A stretch of DNA of 64,000 bases, taken from Stentor roeselii. Taxonomy: Eukaryota; Ciliophora; Heterotrichea; Heterotrichida; Stentoridae. Position numbers and translations under genes: made by a program. The stretch is taken from NCBI GenBank assembly GCA_006503475.1, contig RSEH01000244.1, positions 1 to 64,000 of the forward strand, read 5' to 3'. Shown one piece after another: positions 9,916 through 20,415 of this stretch (its first letter is position 1; each line of letters starts with the position of its first letter). The notes under the pieces are model-generated. The model made no database searches, was not told where the DNA came from, and saw only the letters and a list, made by a program, of their open reading frames with translations.

Positions 9916-10662
9916 TTATAAAGATAAAACTAATGAACTTTCGCTTTGTTTTGAGGATTCAGTCAAGCTTTTGTCCTTTTTTCTCCTCACCTCCTGGAAC
10001 TTCCTGACCTTGAGCTCGAGTTTTTCAATATACCCGAACATTTTCTTGTGTGTTCCAACCAGCTCCAGATACTTCATCTCCGTCTTTTTTTTCTGCTCGT
10101 TATTATCCGCCAGGACTTCTTCAAAGTCCTTGATTTTCGATCTCAAAGAGATAAGCTGGTCCTTCACCTTCAGGTACTTGTTGCGAAGCTCAATGTAGCT
10201 TTTTTGAAGATTCGATGAAGACAGGTTGGCGATCTGCACTTGAAGTTCTGTCATTTTTTCTTTGTGATCTTTCCTCAGGTCCTCGATTTCACTTTGGTAG
10301 ACCTCGACGGTGAATAAGTTGTTGTTGCCTTGCGACTTTTCAAGATTTTTTATTTCACCTTTCAAGTATTTTATCTCTGATCGACTCTTCTTCAGGTTCT
10401 CTTCAGAGATTGAGTAAAGGTTTTCAACTTTCAAGTATTTTTTGTTGAGCTCTTGGATTTGCTTTTCTGAAGAACTTTGGATGAAGTTGCCCTGGGCTAA
10501 AAGAGATTGAATCAGTTTATCAGAAGCTTCGAGAAATCTTCTGATTTGGTCTTCTAATGAGGAGGGCTGATGGTGAATGTCTTTGGAGAGGAAGGTGCTT
10601 AATTCTTGTTTTATTAGGTCAAAAGCAGTCAAAAGACTTTGACATTCTCCAGAAATATTCAT
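9916..10662 (-). CDS. Coiled-coil protein of unknown function
   Basis: A 248-residue protein. Residues from about 65 to 235 are almost continuous heptad-like coiled coil (repeated K, E, L, with segments such as LNKKYLKVENLY and LRNKYLKVKDQL that recur as loose internal repeats). The Ser-rich end resembles a flexible tail. No catalytic or membrane feature is present. A structural role, for instance in the cortex or basal bodies, is possible but not shown. Confidence 0.7.
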   Translation of the reverse strand: MNISGECQSLLTAFDLIKQELSTFLSKDIHHQPSSLEDQIRRFLEASDKLIQSLLAQGNFIQSSSEKQIQELNKKYLKVENLYSISEENLKKSRSEIKYLKGEIKNLEKSQGNNNLFTVEVYQSEIEDLRKDHKEKMTELQVQIANLSSSNLQKSYIELRNKYLKVKDQLISLRSKIKDFEEVLADNNEQKKKTEMKYLELVGTHKKMFGYIEKLELKVRKFQEVRRKKDKSLTESSKQSESSLVLSL

Positions 10663-10829
10663 GATCTTTTTTTATATCTTTAATATAATCAATAATTTAA
10701 AAGTGTGAGATTTCAATTGATTCTCATGCCAATACAATGAATGATTTAATGTAATTAATAGTGTTTATAAAATAATCAAAGGATTTTATATATTTGAGGA
10801 TTTAGAAATTGTCATCAATGTTTGAATTT

Positions 10830-12914
10830 TTAGTCTTCTCTTAGAAAATCCTTGAATTTCATGTTAATTATTTGAACTTGGTAGTCAGTTCCATTGTGTT
10901 TGAAAATTTCTGAAGGATTAACACCAGATGTATCATCAAGTCTCGCCCTGGTTTCAACAAATCTCGACACTTTCGCGAAAGAAGCAACGACTTCGATTTC
11001 ATTTTCCTCATTATTCTTTTCTTCATACAAAAAATGACTCATGTACCTTTTACTCGCTCCTTCTTCTTGATTTTTTATAAGAAAAACTTGAGCATCTTTC
11101 ATTTTCAAATCAAAAATCAAGAAGGTCCGAAGTTTTCTACTGCGATATTTATTTAAAGCCTGCAAAGAAAGTTTTTCAATTAACTTCAATGTAATATTTT
11201 CAAGATCTTCCAAAAAGTCAACCCTTTGATAGTCCTTGCAAATGCAATCGATTTTTCTAGCTCCAGTTTCTTCACACATCCTATCATCAATTGTTTCCAT
11301 CCAAAGACTAGCACAGTTTACTTGATACCCAGCCTTCCACTGTTGATAGTCCGAAGTCTTCAGTTTTCCAAAGGGACTCAAAGCCAAAGTTTTCAAAGAA
11401 AGATGAAGGTCATATCTGGAAATAAGTCTTTTTGTGTTAATTTGCAGATGTTTAAAAGACCCTGTTTTCGCTAAAAATTCTGAGTTCGTGATAAAAAGCG
11501 TTAAAGGAATCCTTTGCTCAACAAACTGCTCCAAATCAAACTCAAGTTTTCCTTGGGCTCTGCCATGATCAGACAGAACAAGCATCACAAAGTCTTCATC
11601 AAGTTCAGAGTAAAAATTAAGAACTTTTTCAATATGTTCTTTCAAGTCTTCATCAGCTGTTTGGATCACTCCACTTGACTCATGGCCAGGCGACAGATGA
11701 GAATAGACAAATCTACTCTGATTTCGGTAATTTCGCAAAAACTGGCTGTTGTAGTCTAAAGAAAACCAATGCGCGTCTCTGTCCCCGAAACATCTTTGTC
11801 TATCAATAAAATCATTATACCCAAAAATCCTCTTTCCTGCATTCCAGAAGTTAAACAACTGAAAGTCAGTAGTGATTTTTTTCCCTGTGACTTTTGAAAC
11901 AAAGTCAAAAGTTGTGTCATATGAAAAAAGTGTCACGAAGCCTAAACTTGAAAAAAACTCCCAAATTGAGTACTTTTTTTGAAGTTGCAGAAGTCCTGGA
12001 TTCGTTGAAAGGTTTTTAGGATTCATTAAATCCAGCTCGTCTTGAATGGATTTCAGTGACTTGCCGTAAAGAATCGGGAAAAGGTTCGGTTTCGTGTTGA
12101 GTTCGATTGTGTTTGTGAGAGTAAAGTCAAATATTTTAAATTTTCCGCTGTGAGTCCCTGTTACTAGGCTTGACTGAAGATAGTTCACAGTTTTCGTCAT
12201 TGATCTGTAAAAGTTCTGTCTTGATAGAGAGTCAAACATCAAAACGTAAACAGTCAAAGCACGAGTTTTGCTGAGATTCCAAAATTTCTCTAAATTTTCT
12301 ACACGATTTTTATGTTTTTTTGAGACTTCAGAGAGGAATCTGTTGAATACAAATGAATAAACCTCACTTTTCGCACATCTGATGAATAAAAATTGTCCTT
12401 TTGTAGAAGGAATTTCAGATTTTTCTTGAAAGGCTTCCCAGGATACTGGAAAATCATTCAGCCCAAAGACTTCTTCAGAACCTGGATCAATGAAGAAAGA
12501 GTTGTAGGAAGATTTAACGCACTGGACTTTTATTGAAGAATTCAGGTGATTTAGAGTGGCTGAACTGGACATCTCACATTTTTTGTAAGTCTTGCTGGGA
12601 GTGGCTGAGAAGTAAAGAGAGTCAACATATTCAGTAAATCGAGGAAAACAGGAAATGTTGAAAGATTTGTAATCTGGATGACGAGATATTGATTCAGACC
12701 TTGATACTTGAAAAGAAGAGTGAAACTCTTCCAAAGAGACACCTGGAAAAATCTCGTTATTTTCAGTATTTGAATGTCTTTCAGAGGAAATAGATGGATT
12801 GATATAAATTACTTGAACTTGTTTATCCTCCTTCTCAGAAAACAAGCACAAGTCGAAAAACACGAAAAAAGCGACCATGCCCGGCAGAACACAAAGAAGA
12901 CTTCTAACTTTCAT
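10830..12914 (-). CDS. DUF229 (sulfatase-like fold) membrane-anchored protein
   Basis: A 694-residue type II membrane protein. A signal anchor (LLCVLPGMVAFFVFFDLCLF) follows a short basic N-terminus. The lumenal part carries DUF229 features: VLMFDSLSRQNF near the start of the alkaline phosphatase-like domain, YSHLSPGHESSG, and the metal-site strand MLVLSDHGRAQG. Cys-rich and C-terminal accessory parts follow. The biochemical activity of DUF229 proteins is unsettled; the fold suggests hydrolase or phosphotransfer ancestry. The start was set at 12914, the first true ATG, because TATAAAT lies directly upstream; the open frame extends further only through a TTG. Confidence 0.75.
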   Translation of the reverse strand: MKVRSLLCVLPGMVAFFVFFDLCLFSEKEDKQVQVIYINPSISSERHSNTENNEIFPGVSLEEFHSSFQVSRSESISRHPDYKSFNISCFPRFTEYVDSLYFSATPSKTYKKCEMSSSATLNHLNSSIKVQCVKSSYNSFFIDPGSEEVFGLNDFPVSWEAFQEKSEIPSTKGQFLFIRCAKSEVYSFVFNRFLSEVSKKHKNRVENLEKFWNLSKTRALTVYVLMFDSLSRQNFYRSMTKTVNYLQSSLVTGTHSGKFKIFDFTLTNTIELNTKPNLFPILYGKSLKSIQDELDLMNPKNLSTNPGLLQLQKKYSIWEFFSSLGFVTLFSYDTTFDFVSKVTGKKITTDFQLFNFWNAGKRIFGYNDFIDRQRCFGDRDAHWFSLDYNSQFLRNYRNQSRFVYSHLSPGHESSGVIQTADEDLKEHIEKVLNFYSELDEDFVMLVLSDHGRAQGKLEFDLEQFVEQRIPLTLFITNSEFLAKTGSFKHLQINTKRLISRYDLHLSLKTLALSPFGKLKTSDYQQWKAGYQVNCASLWMETIDDRMCEETGARKIDCICKDYQRVDFLEDLENITLKLIEKLSLQALNKYRSRKLRTFLIFDLKMKDAQVFLIKNQEEGASKRYMSHFLYEEKNNEENEIEVVASFAKVSRFVETRARLDDTSGVNPSEIFKHNGTDYQVQIINMKFKDFLRED

Positions 12915-13037
12915 ATTTATACTCTCAACCAACCTTCATCATATCCTCATCAAAATTTCAAACATTCTCCACTAAAAACCCCTGAAAATCCTTCCAAAAC
13001 CCTCAAACCTTAAACTTTCTTCTAATAATTTAAAGAA

Positions 13038-14105
13038 ATGGGCAACATGTGTTCTTCATACATAACAGACATACACAGCGATCCAAAGAACTACAGAAGC
13101 TACTCCTCAACGCTAAACACGAAATTTCTTCAACTAAACCACTTCCACTACCTGGCAACTCTCGGCGAAGGGGCCTTCGCAAAGGTGATCCTTGTGCGAC
13201 GTAAGTCAAATCAAGAGCTCTACGCGATCAAAATGATCCAAACAGAGCGTTTGGAAGACTTAGCAAAACGCGAGTTCGCACGTTTCGAGCGTCAAGTTTT
13301 AGTAGAGTTCCAAAACCCGTTCATCATAAAGCTGCATCACATATTCGAGAGTTTCGGTAAACTTTGTTTCGTTTTAGACTTCATGCAAGGGGGGAGTCTT
13401 GGGTTCCACATGAAGAAGTACAACAAGTTCAAGCCTTCGGCAGCTGTCTTTTTTGCTGCTGAAGTTCTGGTCGCCTTGGAAATCCTTCATAAGCGAGAAT
13501 TTATTTATCGAGACTTGAAACCTGAAAACATCTTGATTGACATGGACGGGCATATAAAACTCGCTGATTTTAACTTGAGTACCACGACTGAAGATCTGAG
13601 CGACAGGGTTTGTGGAACTCCTGAATACGCTTCTCCTGAAGTCATCAGTGGCGATATTCAAGGAATCGAAGTTGACTTCTGGGGATTCGGGGTTTTGCTT
13701 TATCATATGTTGCAGGGAAGTACACCTTTTGAAGCTGCGAATAATTATGATACCTGCAAAAATATCATGACAGGCAAGTATGTTTTCACCAACAACTTTG
13801 ATAAAAATGCGGTTGACCTGATATCAAGACTTCTTGTGAATAACCCGCGAGAAAGACTTGCAAGTCACAGACTGATCAAGGAGCACAAGTTTTTCTCTGG
13901 AGTTGAATGGAGTCTTGTTGAAAGAAGGACAATGCAGTCTCCTCTCAAGTTGCATGTGAAGGACTCGTGCGATTTGAAATACTTTCCTAAGAAAAAGTAT
14001 CCTCCTGTTTCGATGGAGTTCGATCAAAGTGTTGATATCAATGCAAGCGTTGTTGACCAAAGCAGTCAGTTTAGTGAGTTTTCATATAATTCTGAAATTA
14101 ATTAG
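13038..14105 (+). CDS. STK32/YANK-like AGC protein kinase, probably lipid-anchored
   Basis: A 355-residue Ser/Thr kinase. Features in order: MGNMCSS, a myristoylation/palmitoylation-type N-terminus; glycine loop GEGAFAKV; lysine in YAIKM (about K65); catalytic YRDLKPEN; activation loop starting DFN rather than DFG; and CGTPEYASPEV. DFN and an acylated N-terminus are both typical of the STK32 (YANK) branch of AGC kinases. The C-terminal extension (about 70 residues) is short for AGC kinases, and no clear hydrophobic motif is seen. It probably acts at a membrane. The start lies 123 bp from the divergent DUF229 gene. Confidence 0.85.
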   Translation: MGNMCSSYITDIHSDPKNYRSYSSTLNTKFLQLNHFHYLATLGEGAFAKVILVRRKSNQELYAIKMIQTERLEDLAKREFARFERQVLVEFQNPFIIKLHHIFESFGKLCFVLDFMQGGSLGFHMKKYNKFKPSAAVFFAAEVLVALEILHKREFIYRDLKPENILIDMDGHIKLADFNLSTTTEDLSDRVCGTPEYASPEVISGDIQGIEVDFWGFGVLLYHMLQGSTPFEAANNYDTCKNIMTGKYVFTNNFDKNAVDLISRLLVNNPRERLASHRLIKEHKFFSGVEWSLVERRTMQSPLKLHVKDSCDLKYFPKKKYPPVSMEFDQSVDINASVVDQSSQFSEFSYNSEIN

Positions 14106-14112
14106 ATTTAAA

Positions 14113-15717
14113 CTAGTGCTTGGAAACTCGAGAACTTTTAGAAGGCTGAGGCTTTTTATAGTATTTTTCTGTTAGGTCAAGAGAAATGTTTGGCATTTTT
14201 ATGTCGATTGTCTCGTTGTTGCTTACTTTTTCGCTTTCTGAATCGCTGAATGTGCTCACGTAGGGCTCTTTTTGGTAAAGGTATGCGAAATTAGGAGACC
14301 TGAAGTTTATTGCTTTGACTCGAGCCTTTTCTAATATACGTTTACTTGACAATTTTTTCATGGAAGGTTCTTTGTCGCGTGGTTTGAGATTTTTGAAACT
14401 TGATTGGAATTCATTTACTGAATTTTCGATTTCCATGTCGAGGATGAACTTTCTGTGGTTTTCGTTTTCAGCCTGAGAGATTTTCAAAGAGTTTTCTAGA
14501 TTTTTCATCCGAATTTTCAGTTTTTCGCTTATTTGTTTGTTTTTTTTTACCTCTTTTTCAAGGAATGCGACTTGATTGGTTTTATCATCAATTAAAATAT
14601 GAGAATCGACTTCTTTTTCTTCGAATCTCTGACATTTCTTCAATAACTCTTGGTTGGTTCTAGTAAGAGCTTCGACATCTTCAAGTACTTTTAAGTGATT
14701 TTCTAATAATTCGTTATATTTAGAGGTAATTTGCTGCTGATTTTCTTTAGAGTATTTAATTTTTTCCTTATATTTCCTGATCTTCGAATGATTTGAGAGA
14801 CATCTACTAGTACAAGACCTTTTTAACACCCTGTCATTTACACAGTCAGGCTTTTCTTCACATTCTTCATCAAAGTTCTTCCCAGGTAAAAGCAAAGCCT
14901 TTGGAGCAGGGTCTTCAATTATTCTAAAAATTTTAAAATCCCCAGCATTTTCAGGAAGTTTCGAAAAACGATTTGCTTTGACAACCTGAAAGACTTTCAT
15001 TAAATTATTGATTTTCTCGATTTTACTCAAGGCTTGTTTCTTGTAACTTTCTACTTTACTTATTTCTTTCAACGATTTTTCATAGGAAATTAAAATTTTT
15101 CTAAGCAAAAAAGAGCTGTTTTTGCTCAAACAAGCTAAAAATTTCATGAATTCCTTGCAAGCTGCAGAGACTCTTTTAAAGTCTCTTTTTGCGAGTTTTA
15201 CTTTATCCGAATCAAGCGACATAAGAAAAAAAGAAGGCGGGAATTGGGTGTTTTTTTCTTTTAAACTTTGAAAAGCCTTGAAAAAAGCGCTTTCAAGGCC
15301 TTGTCGGTCTGTCGGGTGTTCTTCTGCCCAGTTCTCAAGACACTGCAACAACAAAATGTAGGTTTTGAACTCTTGCTTGTCAGAAGAGTCGAGAAGTCGC
15401 AGCCAGACGTGAAAACCTTCCCAAGGCCTGTGACTTGAAATGAAATCGAGTATCGTTGAAACCATTTCTTTTTGGACTAAAGAATTAATTGCTGACTTGT
15501 TTAATAACATCAACGATTTCAGCACCCGCACGCTCTGGAGACGGGTGAATGAAGAACTTTCTGGACTTGAGAAGCTTTCCTTTAAGGATGAAAAAAAGAC
15601 CTTTAGCTCGGATTTTGAAAGGCTTGAGCAAGAGCTTATCAGTTCCACGATTTCTAATTCTATGTTCGCAGTCTGCAGGATTTTGCTCAAAAGGATTAAT
15701 ATATCGACTTTTTCCAT
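14113..15717 (-). CDS. Protein with N-terminal helical (possibly VHS/ENTH-like) domain and coiled coil
   Basis: A 534-residue protein. The first ~190 residues form a helical, leucine-rich domain. It includes RVLKSLMLLNKS and LLLQCLENWAEEHP, whose pattern is reminiscent of VHS/ENTH helices (weak resemblance only). A long coiled coil occupies about residues 300-410, and the tail is Ser/Lys-rich and basic. No enzymatic motif is present. If the VHS-like reading is right it could act in vesicle traffic; otherwise it is an uncharacterised structural protein. The stop is 7 bp from the convergent kinase gene. Confidence 0.65.
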   Translation of the reverse strand: MEKVDILILLSKILQTANIELEIVELISSCSSLSKSELKVFFSSLKESFSSPESSSFTRLQSVRVLKSLMLLNKSAINSLVQKEMVSTILDFISSHRPWEGFHVWLRLLDSSDKQEFKTYILLLQCLENWAEEHPTDRQGLESAFFKAFQSLKEKNTQFPPSFFLMSLDSDKVKLAKRDFKRVSAACKEFMKFLACLSKNSSFLLRKILISYEKSLKEISKVESYKKQALSKIEKINNLMKVFQVVKANRFSKLPENAGDFKIFRIIEDPAPKALLLPGKNFDEECEEKPDCVNDRVLKRSCTSRCLSNHSKIRKYKEKIKYSKENQQQITSKYNELLENHLKVLEDVEALTRTNQELLKKCQRFEEKEVDSHILIDDKTNQVAFLEKEVKKNKQISEKLKIRMKNLENSLKISQAENENHRKFILDMEIENSVNEFQSSFKNLKPRDKEPSMKKLSSKRILEKARVKAINFRSPNFAYLYQKEPYVSTFSDSESEKVSNNETIDIKMPNISLDLTEKYYKKPQPSKSSRVSKH

Positions 15718-16104
15718 TAATTATTTGTAGGTAAATTGAAATTATTTAGAAAGTAAAGGGCTTAGTGACTCTTATCGATTTAGGATTGATTTAAGATGAG
15801 TTGGTGTTTTACTGCTGTAGATTGGATTCGTTTGTGCTAAGAAGTTAGGATTTAAGTGTGGCAGGATTGAATTTACTTGTGCTGAAGAGGTTGACGATCT
15901 TTTCTTAGGCTTTCAGAGAGTTCAGGTATTGAAAAACAGAATTTTAGACTCATTCTGGTTTTTTCATATATTTAAATTTTTATGACTTGATCTATTTTCA
16001 TATTTTTTGAATGAGGTAATCTCTGAACTTGTAACAAAGATAATAACATAATATTTAACTAAGAAATTAAGATAAATTATTCAAATTAATTATATTAACT
16101 CCAG
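15718..16104. other. Intergenic, with a 54-codon open frame lacking an ATG
   Basis: A spacer between two minus-strand genes. On the plus strand 15821-15985 is open and reads like protein (GFKCGRIEFTCAEEVDDLF). It has no ATG, no recognised family and no clean 15-nt intron linking it to the upstream ATG near 15795. It may be a relic or chance. Confidence 0.35.
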
Positions 16105-19100
16105 TCACTGTGCCGAAAACAGCGAAGACGGCCGAATGATTCCAGAAACTTTAGGCATCAAGTCCCTTGCAAGATCACCTTCCCTTTTGCGAAACCCATC
16201 CTCATTAATCCTCTTAATCAATTCCATATTCTGTCTCTGTAAATTTTCACTAGTCTCTCTACTAACCCTAAGTTCTTCCGAAAGTTTATTATTCAAGTTC
16301 TTCAAATTAAAAAAGTCATCTTTCCTTACACAAACCTCATCATTTTCCCTAAAAACAGCAGACCTGAACTTTTCCGGCTGATGAATTCCTTTGATTTCTT
16401 CCCTCAACGAATAAGTTTCATTCTGATAAACCAAGCACTTTCTCCTCATATTTTCAATAGTTTGATCAGCCTGTGTGTAGTACTCCTGGCCCTTGTCCTT
16501 AAGTTCTTTAAGTTCCTTTTCCTTATTCTGCAGCGCTTTCCTCAGAAACTTGACTTCAGGGTGTTCCTCTTCTCCCTTCCGAGCTTCATTCCTCAATTCT
16601 TGAATAATCAAATTTTTCTCATCAAGACACTTTTTCCAGTTCGCGATTTCTGCTTTGGTGTTGTTGATGCTTGTTTTCGTGTTTTTCAGAATTTCTGTTT
16701 TTTTCTTGTTTTCTTCTCGAAGCTCTTCAAGTTCTCGTGCCTTTTCCGCCAGTTCTCTTCTGAGTTGGTCTGCGATGTAAAGAGGGACATGTGAAGAGTG
16801 CATTTTTCCCAAGGAATTGGAAAGTTCTGCGTTTTTCTGGGTGAGACTTAGATTTAGTTCTTGGAAACTCTCTAAAGCGGACTTCGTGAATTTCAGGTCC
16901 TGCTGCAAGGTCTGAGTTTTTTGGAGCAGGTCTTCGGTTAAGGACTTCTGGTTCGTTGATTTTTGGATTTCGAGCTCTAAAAGGCTGATCTGGTTATTCG
17001 CTTCTGAAACTTTCGAGTCTCGCTCCTGTCGGCATCTGGTTAAATCGCTTTTCGCTTCCTCGAGACTAGCTTCAAGAGATTCCTGTTTTGATAAAAAATT
17101 TAAAATTTTCTCTTCCAGGTCGTTTTTGGCTTTGTGAAGGTTTTCCAGGGTGTTGTCCTGGTCTTTCAGTTTTGACTTCAAGATTTCATTCTCGAGCTGC
17201 AAAGGAACAAGAGAATCTGACTGGCTTCTTAGAGTTTTCAACTCGGATGACAAATTTTCTACTTTTTTATTTGAATCGTCGAGAGAATGCTTGGTTGACT
17301 GCAGCGTCAAACTCAGCGAGTCGTTTTTTTCAGTGATTAGTTTAATTTTGTCACAGAGTCGAAAGTGCTCTTGTTCTAAAACTCCTGATTTTTCTAGTTC
17401 AACTGAATAAAAATCGATCAAATCGTTTTTTTCAGATAATAAGATTTGGAGCTTGGAAAGGTCTTCTTGGAGTAAAGAGATTTTTAGAGTTTTTTCTTGG
17501 GAAGGTGGAATCTCGATGGTTGAAGTTGAGTCTTGGTGCAGGTTTAAGGATTTTTTGTTGACTGAATCAAGTTGTTGCTTTAAAGATTGGTTGTTTTCAA
17601 GGAGATCTTGAAGACGGCTGCTGAGGTTTTTAACTTCTTTTCGGCTTGTTTGGAAATCGGACTCGGTTTTTGATAGTCGGGTTTCGAGTTGCTTTGAATA
17701 AGCTTCTAAATCATTTTTGCATTCTTGAAACTGTTTCCAGTTGGTTAACTCTTGTTCAAGACTTTCTACTTTTTCTTGAAGGTCGAAATTGAAAAGCTCG
17801 ATTTGGGTCTTGGCTTTTAGAGTCGAGTCGTGGTTTAGAGAAAGTGTTTGAAGTTCTTGGTTCAACTGGTAAACAGAGGATTCTAACGAAATGATTTGGT
17901 CCTGGAGAAGAGTTATTTTGTGGAGGTTAACTGATTCAAGTTCATTTTTCAAAGCACTTCTTTCATTTTCTTGAAGGGTTTCAACATTCTCGCTTTTTTC
18001 AAGACTTTCGATTTTTTCATATAATTCTTTGATTTCCTGGGTCAAATGATGAACTTGTGAATGGTTTTTATTATCTCGAGTCTTGATAATATCAGAAAAC
18101 TCTTCTTCTCTTTCCTTTTGCTCTAAAATCAGTTGATTAATTCTCTGTAGTAACTTGATTTCGATTTGTTCTTTCTGAAACTCTACTTCCATGATCTTTG
18201 ACAGAAGTTCTTGATTTAGTTTTGATTTGCTGATCTTTTCATGAGACTCCCAGTTTTCCTTATCTGCTGCATTCCCTAAAGAATTGTCTTCTTGGTTTCT
18301 GAAAGTCAGGTCTTTGGAAATTTGACTTTTTTCTTCTTCTGATGGTCTGGAAATTGATTCTTCTTGATCTTTTAAAAGTTTTTCTATTGTTTTTTGAGAG
18401 TTTTTCACGGTTTCTTGAAGATTTTCTGCTAGTTTGCAGGAACTTTCTTCGAGGATTCGGATCCTTTCTTGGTAGATGTCAATGTTTTTTTGATCTTGAA
18501 GACTTGCCTTTAGCTTCTCGTTTTCCACGAATAGTTTAGCGATTAATGGGTTGTTTTCAACTTGTTCTTTTAAATAATTGATTTCTTGCTTAAGTTCTAT
18601 AATTTCTTTCTCAGTATCAGGGTTATTACTTTGAAGTCGTGAAATCGTAGAATCTCTAAACTTCAAAACCATTTTGTCATGATTAACTTTACTTTCCAAT
18701 TTTCCAAGAGAACTTTTCAACTTATCAATCAAAATTTCCTTATTTTTCAATTCCCTCTCATAAAACTCCGAGTTTTCCATTCGATCTTTTAAACTTTTCA
18801 AAAGAATCCCATACAAATCATCTTGTTTATCCTGACAAGTGCAACATTTCGAGCACTTAATCTCAGAAATTCCAACAAACTCCATCATCTCTTTACTCCT
18901 TTCAACTTCTTTCGATAAAGCCAAATCATTTTCTCTATTTAAAAGCTCTTCTTTCAATTTCCTAATTTCCATTTGCAAGACCTGAACAACTCCCGAAGCT
19001 TCCTCATTAACATGAGCTGAATTTTTGATTTGTTTCGCCCTTTGAGCGAATTTCAAAGTAGAGACCGTTTCATTAAGTGCAGAAAAGGCAGGACTGATAT

Positions 19101-20049
19101 TAGCAACAATGAAAGTTTTAGAGTTGCCTCCAAGTGAATCTTTTAACAAAAAAGTGAGTTTCGAGTCACGGTAATGAATATGTCTCGACTTGCCTTCCGA
19201 GATATCAACCAAAGAATTGATGACATTTCCCAAAGCGCTGAGAGACTTGTTGATCATTCCAGCTTCCTTGAGTCGTTCGCCTGCAGAGTCAGTCGCTTTT
19301 TGCCTTTCGCTGCCAGCCAAGTCGATAAGGTGAAAACGGCTGGTCTTGAACAAGCCACTTTCTTTGATTTCAACGAGAAGAGTGAAGACCGAGTGCGACC
19401 TGGAGCTTTCCTTGTTCATCGAAGTCGACCCGACGTGGCGGTTTTGGGTCCCGATTCGAAGCAAGTTGTAAGTTTCTTCAGTGGTTTTCACCTCTTCTTC
19501 AATAAGACCTTCAACGTATACACCTCGTTTCAGGTCTTCTCGAAGAAGAAGGTTTTGAGGACTGGGGTCGAGAAGGTCGTTGATTTGCTCTTGGTAGATT
19601 TCAAGATAAGAACATTTCACGGAAAACTCGATTTTTTCGGAAAGTTGTAAATTTTCGATTTTTTTGAAAATGTATTCAAAACAACGGGGCAGTAAACCTC
19701 GAGAGGTCTTTAATGCAAAGTTTTCACTGAATATCTCACCTGATGGACCGAGGATTGTGAATGTTTTACCTGCTCCTGTCTGCCCGTATGCGAATATTGT
19801 GCTGTTGTAACCTGCTAAGCAACTTTCAGCTACTGGCTTTCCTATTTTCTCGAACAGCTCTTCTTGGGATGTTGACTCGCCTGCAACATAGTCAAAGGTA
19901 AAAGTCTTTAACTCAAATTTTATCTCAAGACTAATAGAGTTTGAGGATTCAGACATAGAAAAAGAGTGTTTAGAATGCTCAGAACTTTCACGGTCATTAG
20001 GCGGGCGTACACGTATTCCAACTCTGACGTTATCTTTTTGATCTGTCAT
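16105..20049 (-). CDS. Kinesin, N-terminal motor, kinesin-12/KIF15-like
   Basis: A 1314-residue plus-end-type motor. The motor domain fills about residues 5-350, with P-loop GQTGAGKT (89-96), switch I NKESSRSHSVF and switch II DLAGSER. The neck reads KQIKNSAHVNEEASG, close to the kinesin-12/15 neck. About 900 residues of nearly continuous coiled coil follow, dense in Glu, Lys, Leu and Gln. A short basic tail comes last. No tail motor or PH domain is present. The family assignment rests on the neck and overall layout. A role in spindle or cytoplasmic microtubule transport is inferred from the family. No intron is needed. Confidence 0.9.
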   Translation of the reverse strand: MTDQKDNVRVGIRVRPPNDRESSEHSKHSFSMSESSNSISLEIKFELKTFTFDYVAGESTSQEELFEKIGKPVAESCLAGYNSTIFAYGQTGAGKTFTILGPSGEIFSENFALKTSRGLLPRCFEYIFKKIENLQLSEKIEFSVKCSYLEIYQEQINDLLDPSPQNLLLREDLKRGVYVEGLIEEEVKTTEETYNLLRIGTQNRHVGSTSMNKESSRSHSVFTLLVEIKESGLFKTSRFHLIDLAGSERQKATDSAGERLKEAGMINKSLSALGNVINSLVDISEGKSRHIHYRDSKLTFLLKDSLGGNSKTFIVANISPAFSALNETVSTLKFAQRAKQIKNSAHVNEEASGVVQVLQMEIRKLKEELLNRENDLALSKEVERSKEMMEFVGISEIKCSKCCTCQDKQDDLYGILLKSLKDRMENSEFYERELKNKEILIDKLKSSLGKLESKVNHDKMVLKFRDSTISRLQSNNPDTEKEIIELKQEINYLKEQVENNPLIAKLFVENEKLKASLQDQKNIDIYQERIRILEESSCKLAENLQETVKNSQKTIEKLLKDQEESISRPSEEEKSQISKDLTFRNQEDNSLGNAADKENWESHEKISKSKLNQELLSKIMEVEFQKEQIEIKLLQRINQLILEQKEREEEFSDIIKTRDNKNHSQVHHLTQEIKELYEKIESLEKSENVETLQENERSALKNELESVNLHKITLLQDQIISLESSVYQLNQELQTLSLNHDSTLKAKTQIELFNFDLQEKVESLEQELTNWKQFQECKNDLEAYSKQLETRLSKTESDFQTSRKEVKNLSSRLQDLLENNQSLKQQLDSVNKKSLNLHQDSTSTIEIPPSQEKTLKISLLQEDLSKLQILLSEKNDLIDFYSVELEKSGVLEQEHFRLCDKIKLITEKNDSLSLTLQSTKHSLDDSNKKVENLSSELKTLRSQSDSLVPLQLENEILKSKLKDQDNTLENLHKAKNDLEEKILNFLSKQESLEASLEEAKSDLTRCRQERDSKVSEANNQISLLELEIQKSTNQKSLTEDLLQKTQTLQQDLKFTKSALESFQELNLSLTQKNAELSNSLGKMHSSHVPLYIADQLRRELAEKARELEELREENKKKTEILKNTKTSINNTKAEIANWKKCLDEKNLIIQELRNEARKGEEEHPEVKFLRKALQNKEKELKELKDKGQEYYTQADQTIENMRRKCLVYQNETYSLREEIKGIHQPEKFRSAVFRENDEVCVRKDDFFNLKNLNNKLSEELRVSRETSENLQRQNMELIKRINEDGFRKREGDLARDLMPKVSGIIRPSSLFSAQ

Positions 20050-20415
20050 TTAAATTATGAACCACCGCCAAAAAATATGAAAAATCTCGAATCCCCTAGT
20101 TTCCAATATTCCAGTCTCCAAACCAAACAAATCTTAAAAAAATGCCCAGATCTTCAACCATACTTAAATGGCGGTAGCGAATCCAAGCATCAACAGAAAA
20201 CGAAAACTTTATAAATGAGCCAAAAAGAAGCCAGTCGACCCAAAAATACGAAATTCGAAACTACAAAGAAAAATAAAGGAAAATAACTAGTTCAACTGAA
20301 AAATGCGGACCTTTGTGTCAGCTGAGCTTTGAACTTGTCGCATCAACTGCTTGACAGGCGAATTTTAAAAAAGAACCTAAATTTTACTTCAGGAGAAACT
20401 AATATCTTGGAATGT

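Noticed and set aside
12915-12932. N-terminal extension of the DUF229 protein.
   Set aside because: It begins at TTG, and a TATAAAT box sits within it directly before the true ATG at 12914.
13201-13215. GTAAGTCAAATCAAG in the kinase matches the 15-nt intron pattern (GTAA, A10, AG end) and would keep frame if spliced.
   Set aside because: The unspliced sequence has exactly the normal spacing between the glycine loop and the catalytic lysine; splicing would delete five needed residues. It also lacks the pyrimidine at position 9.
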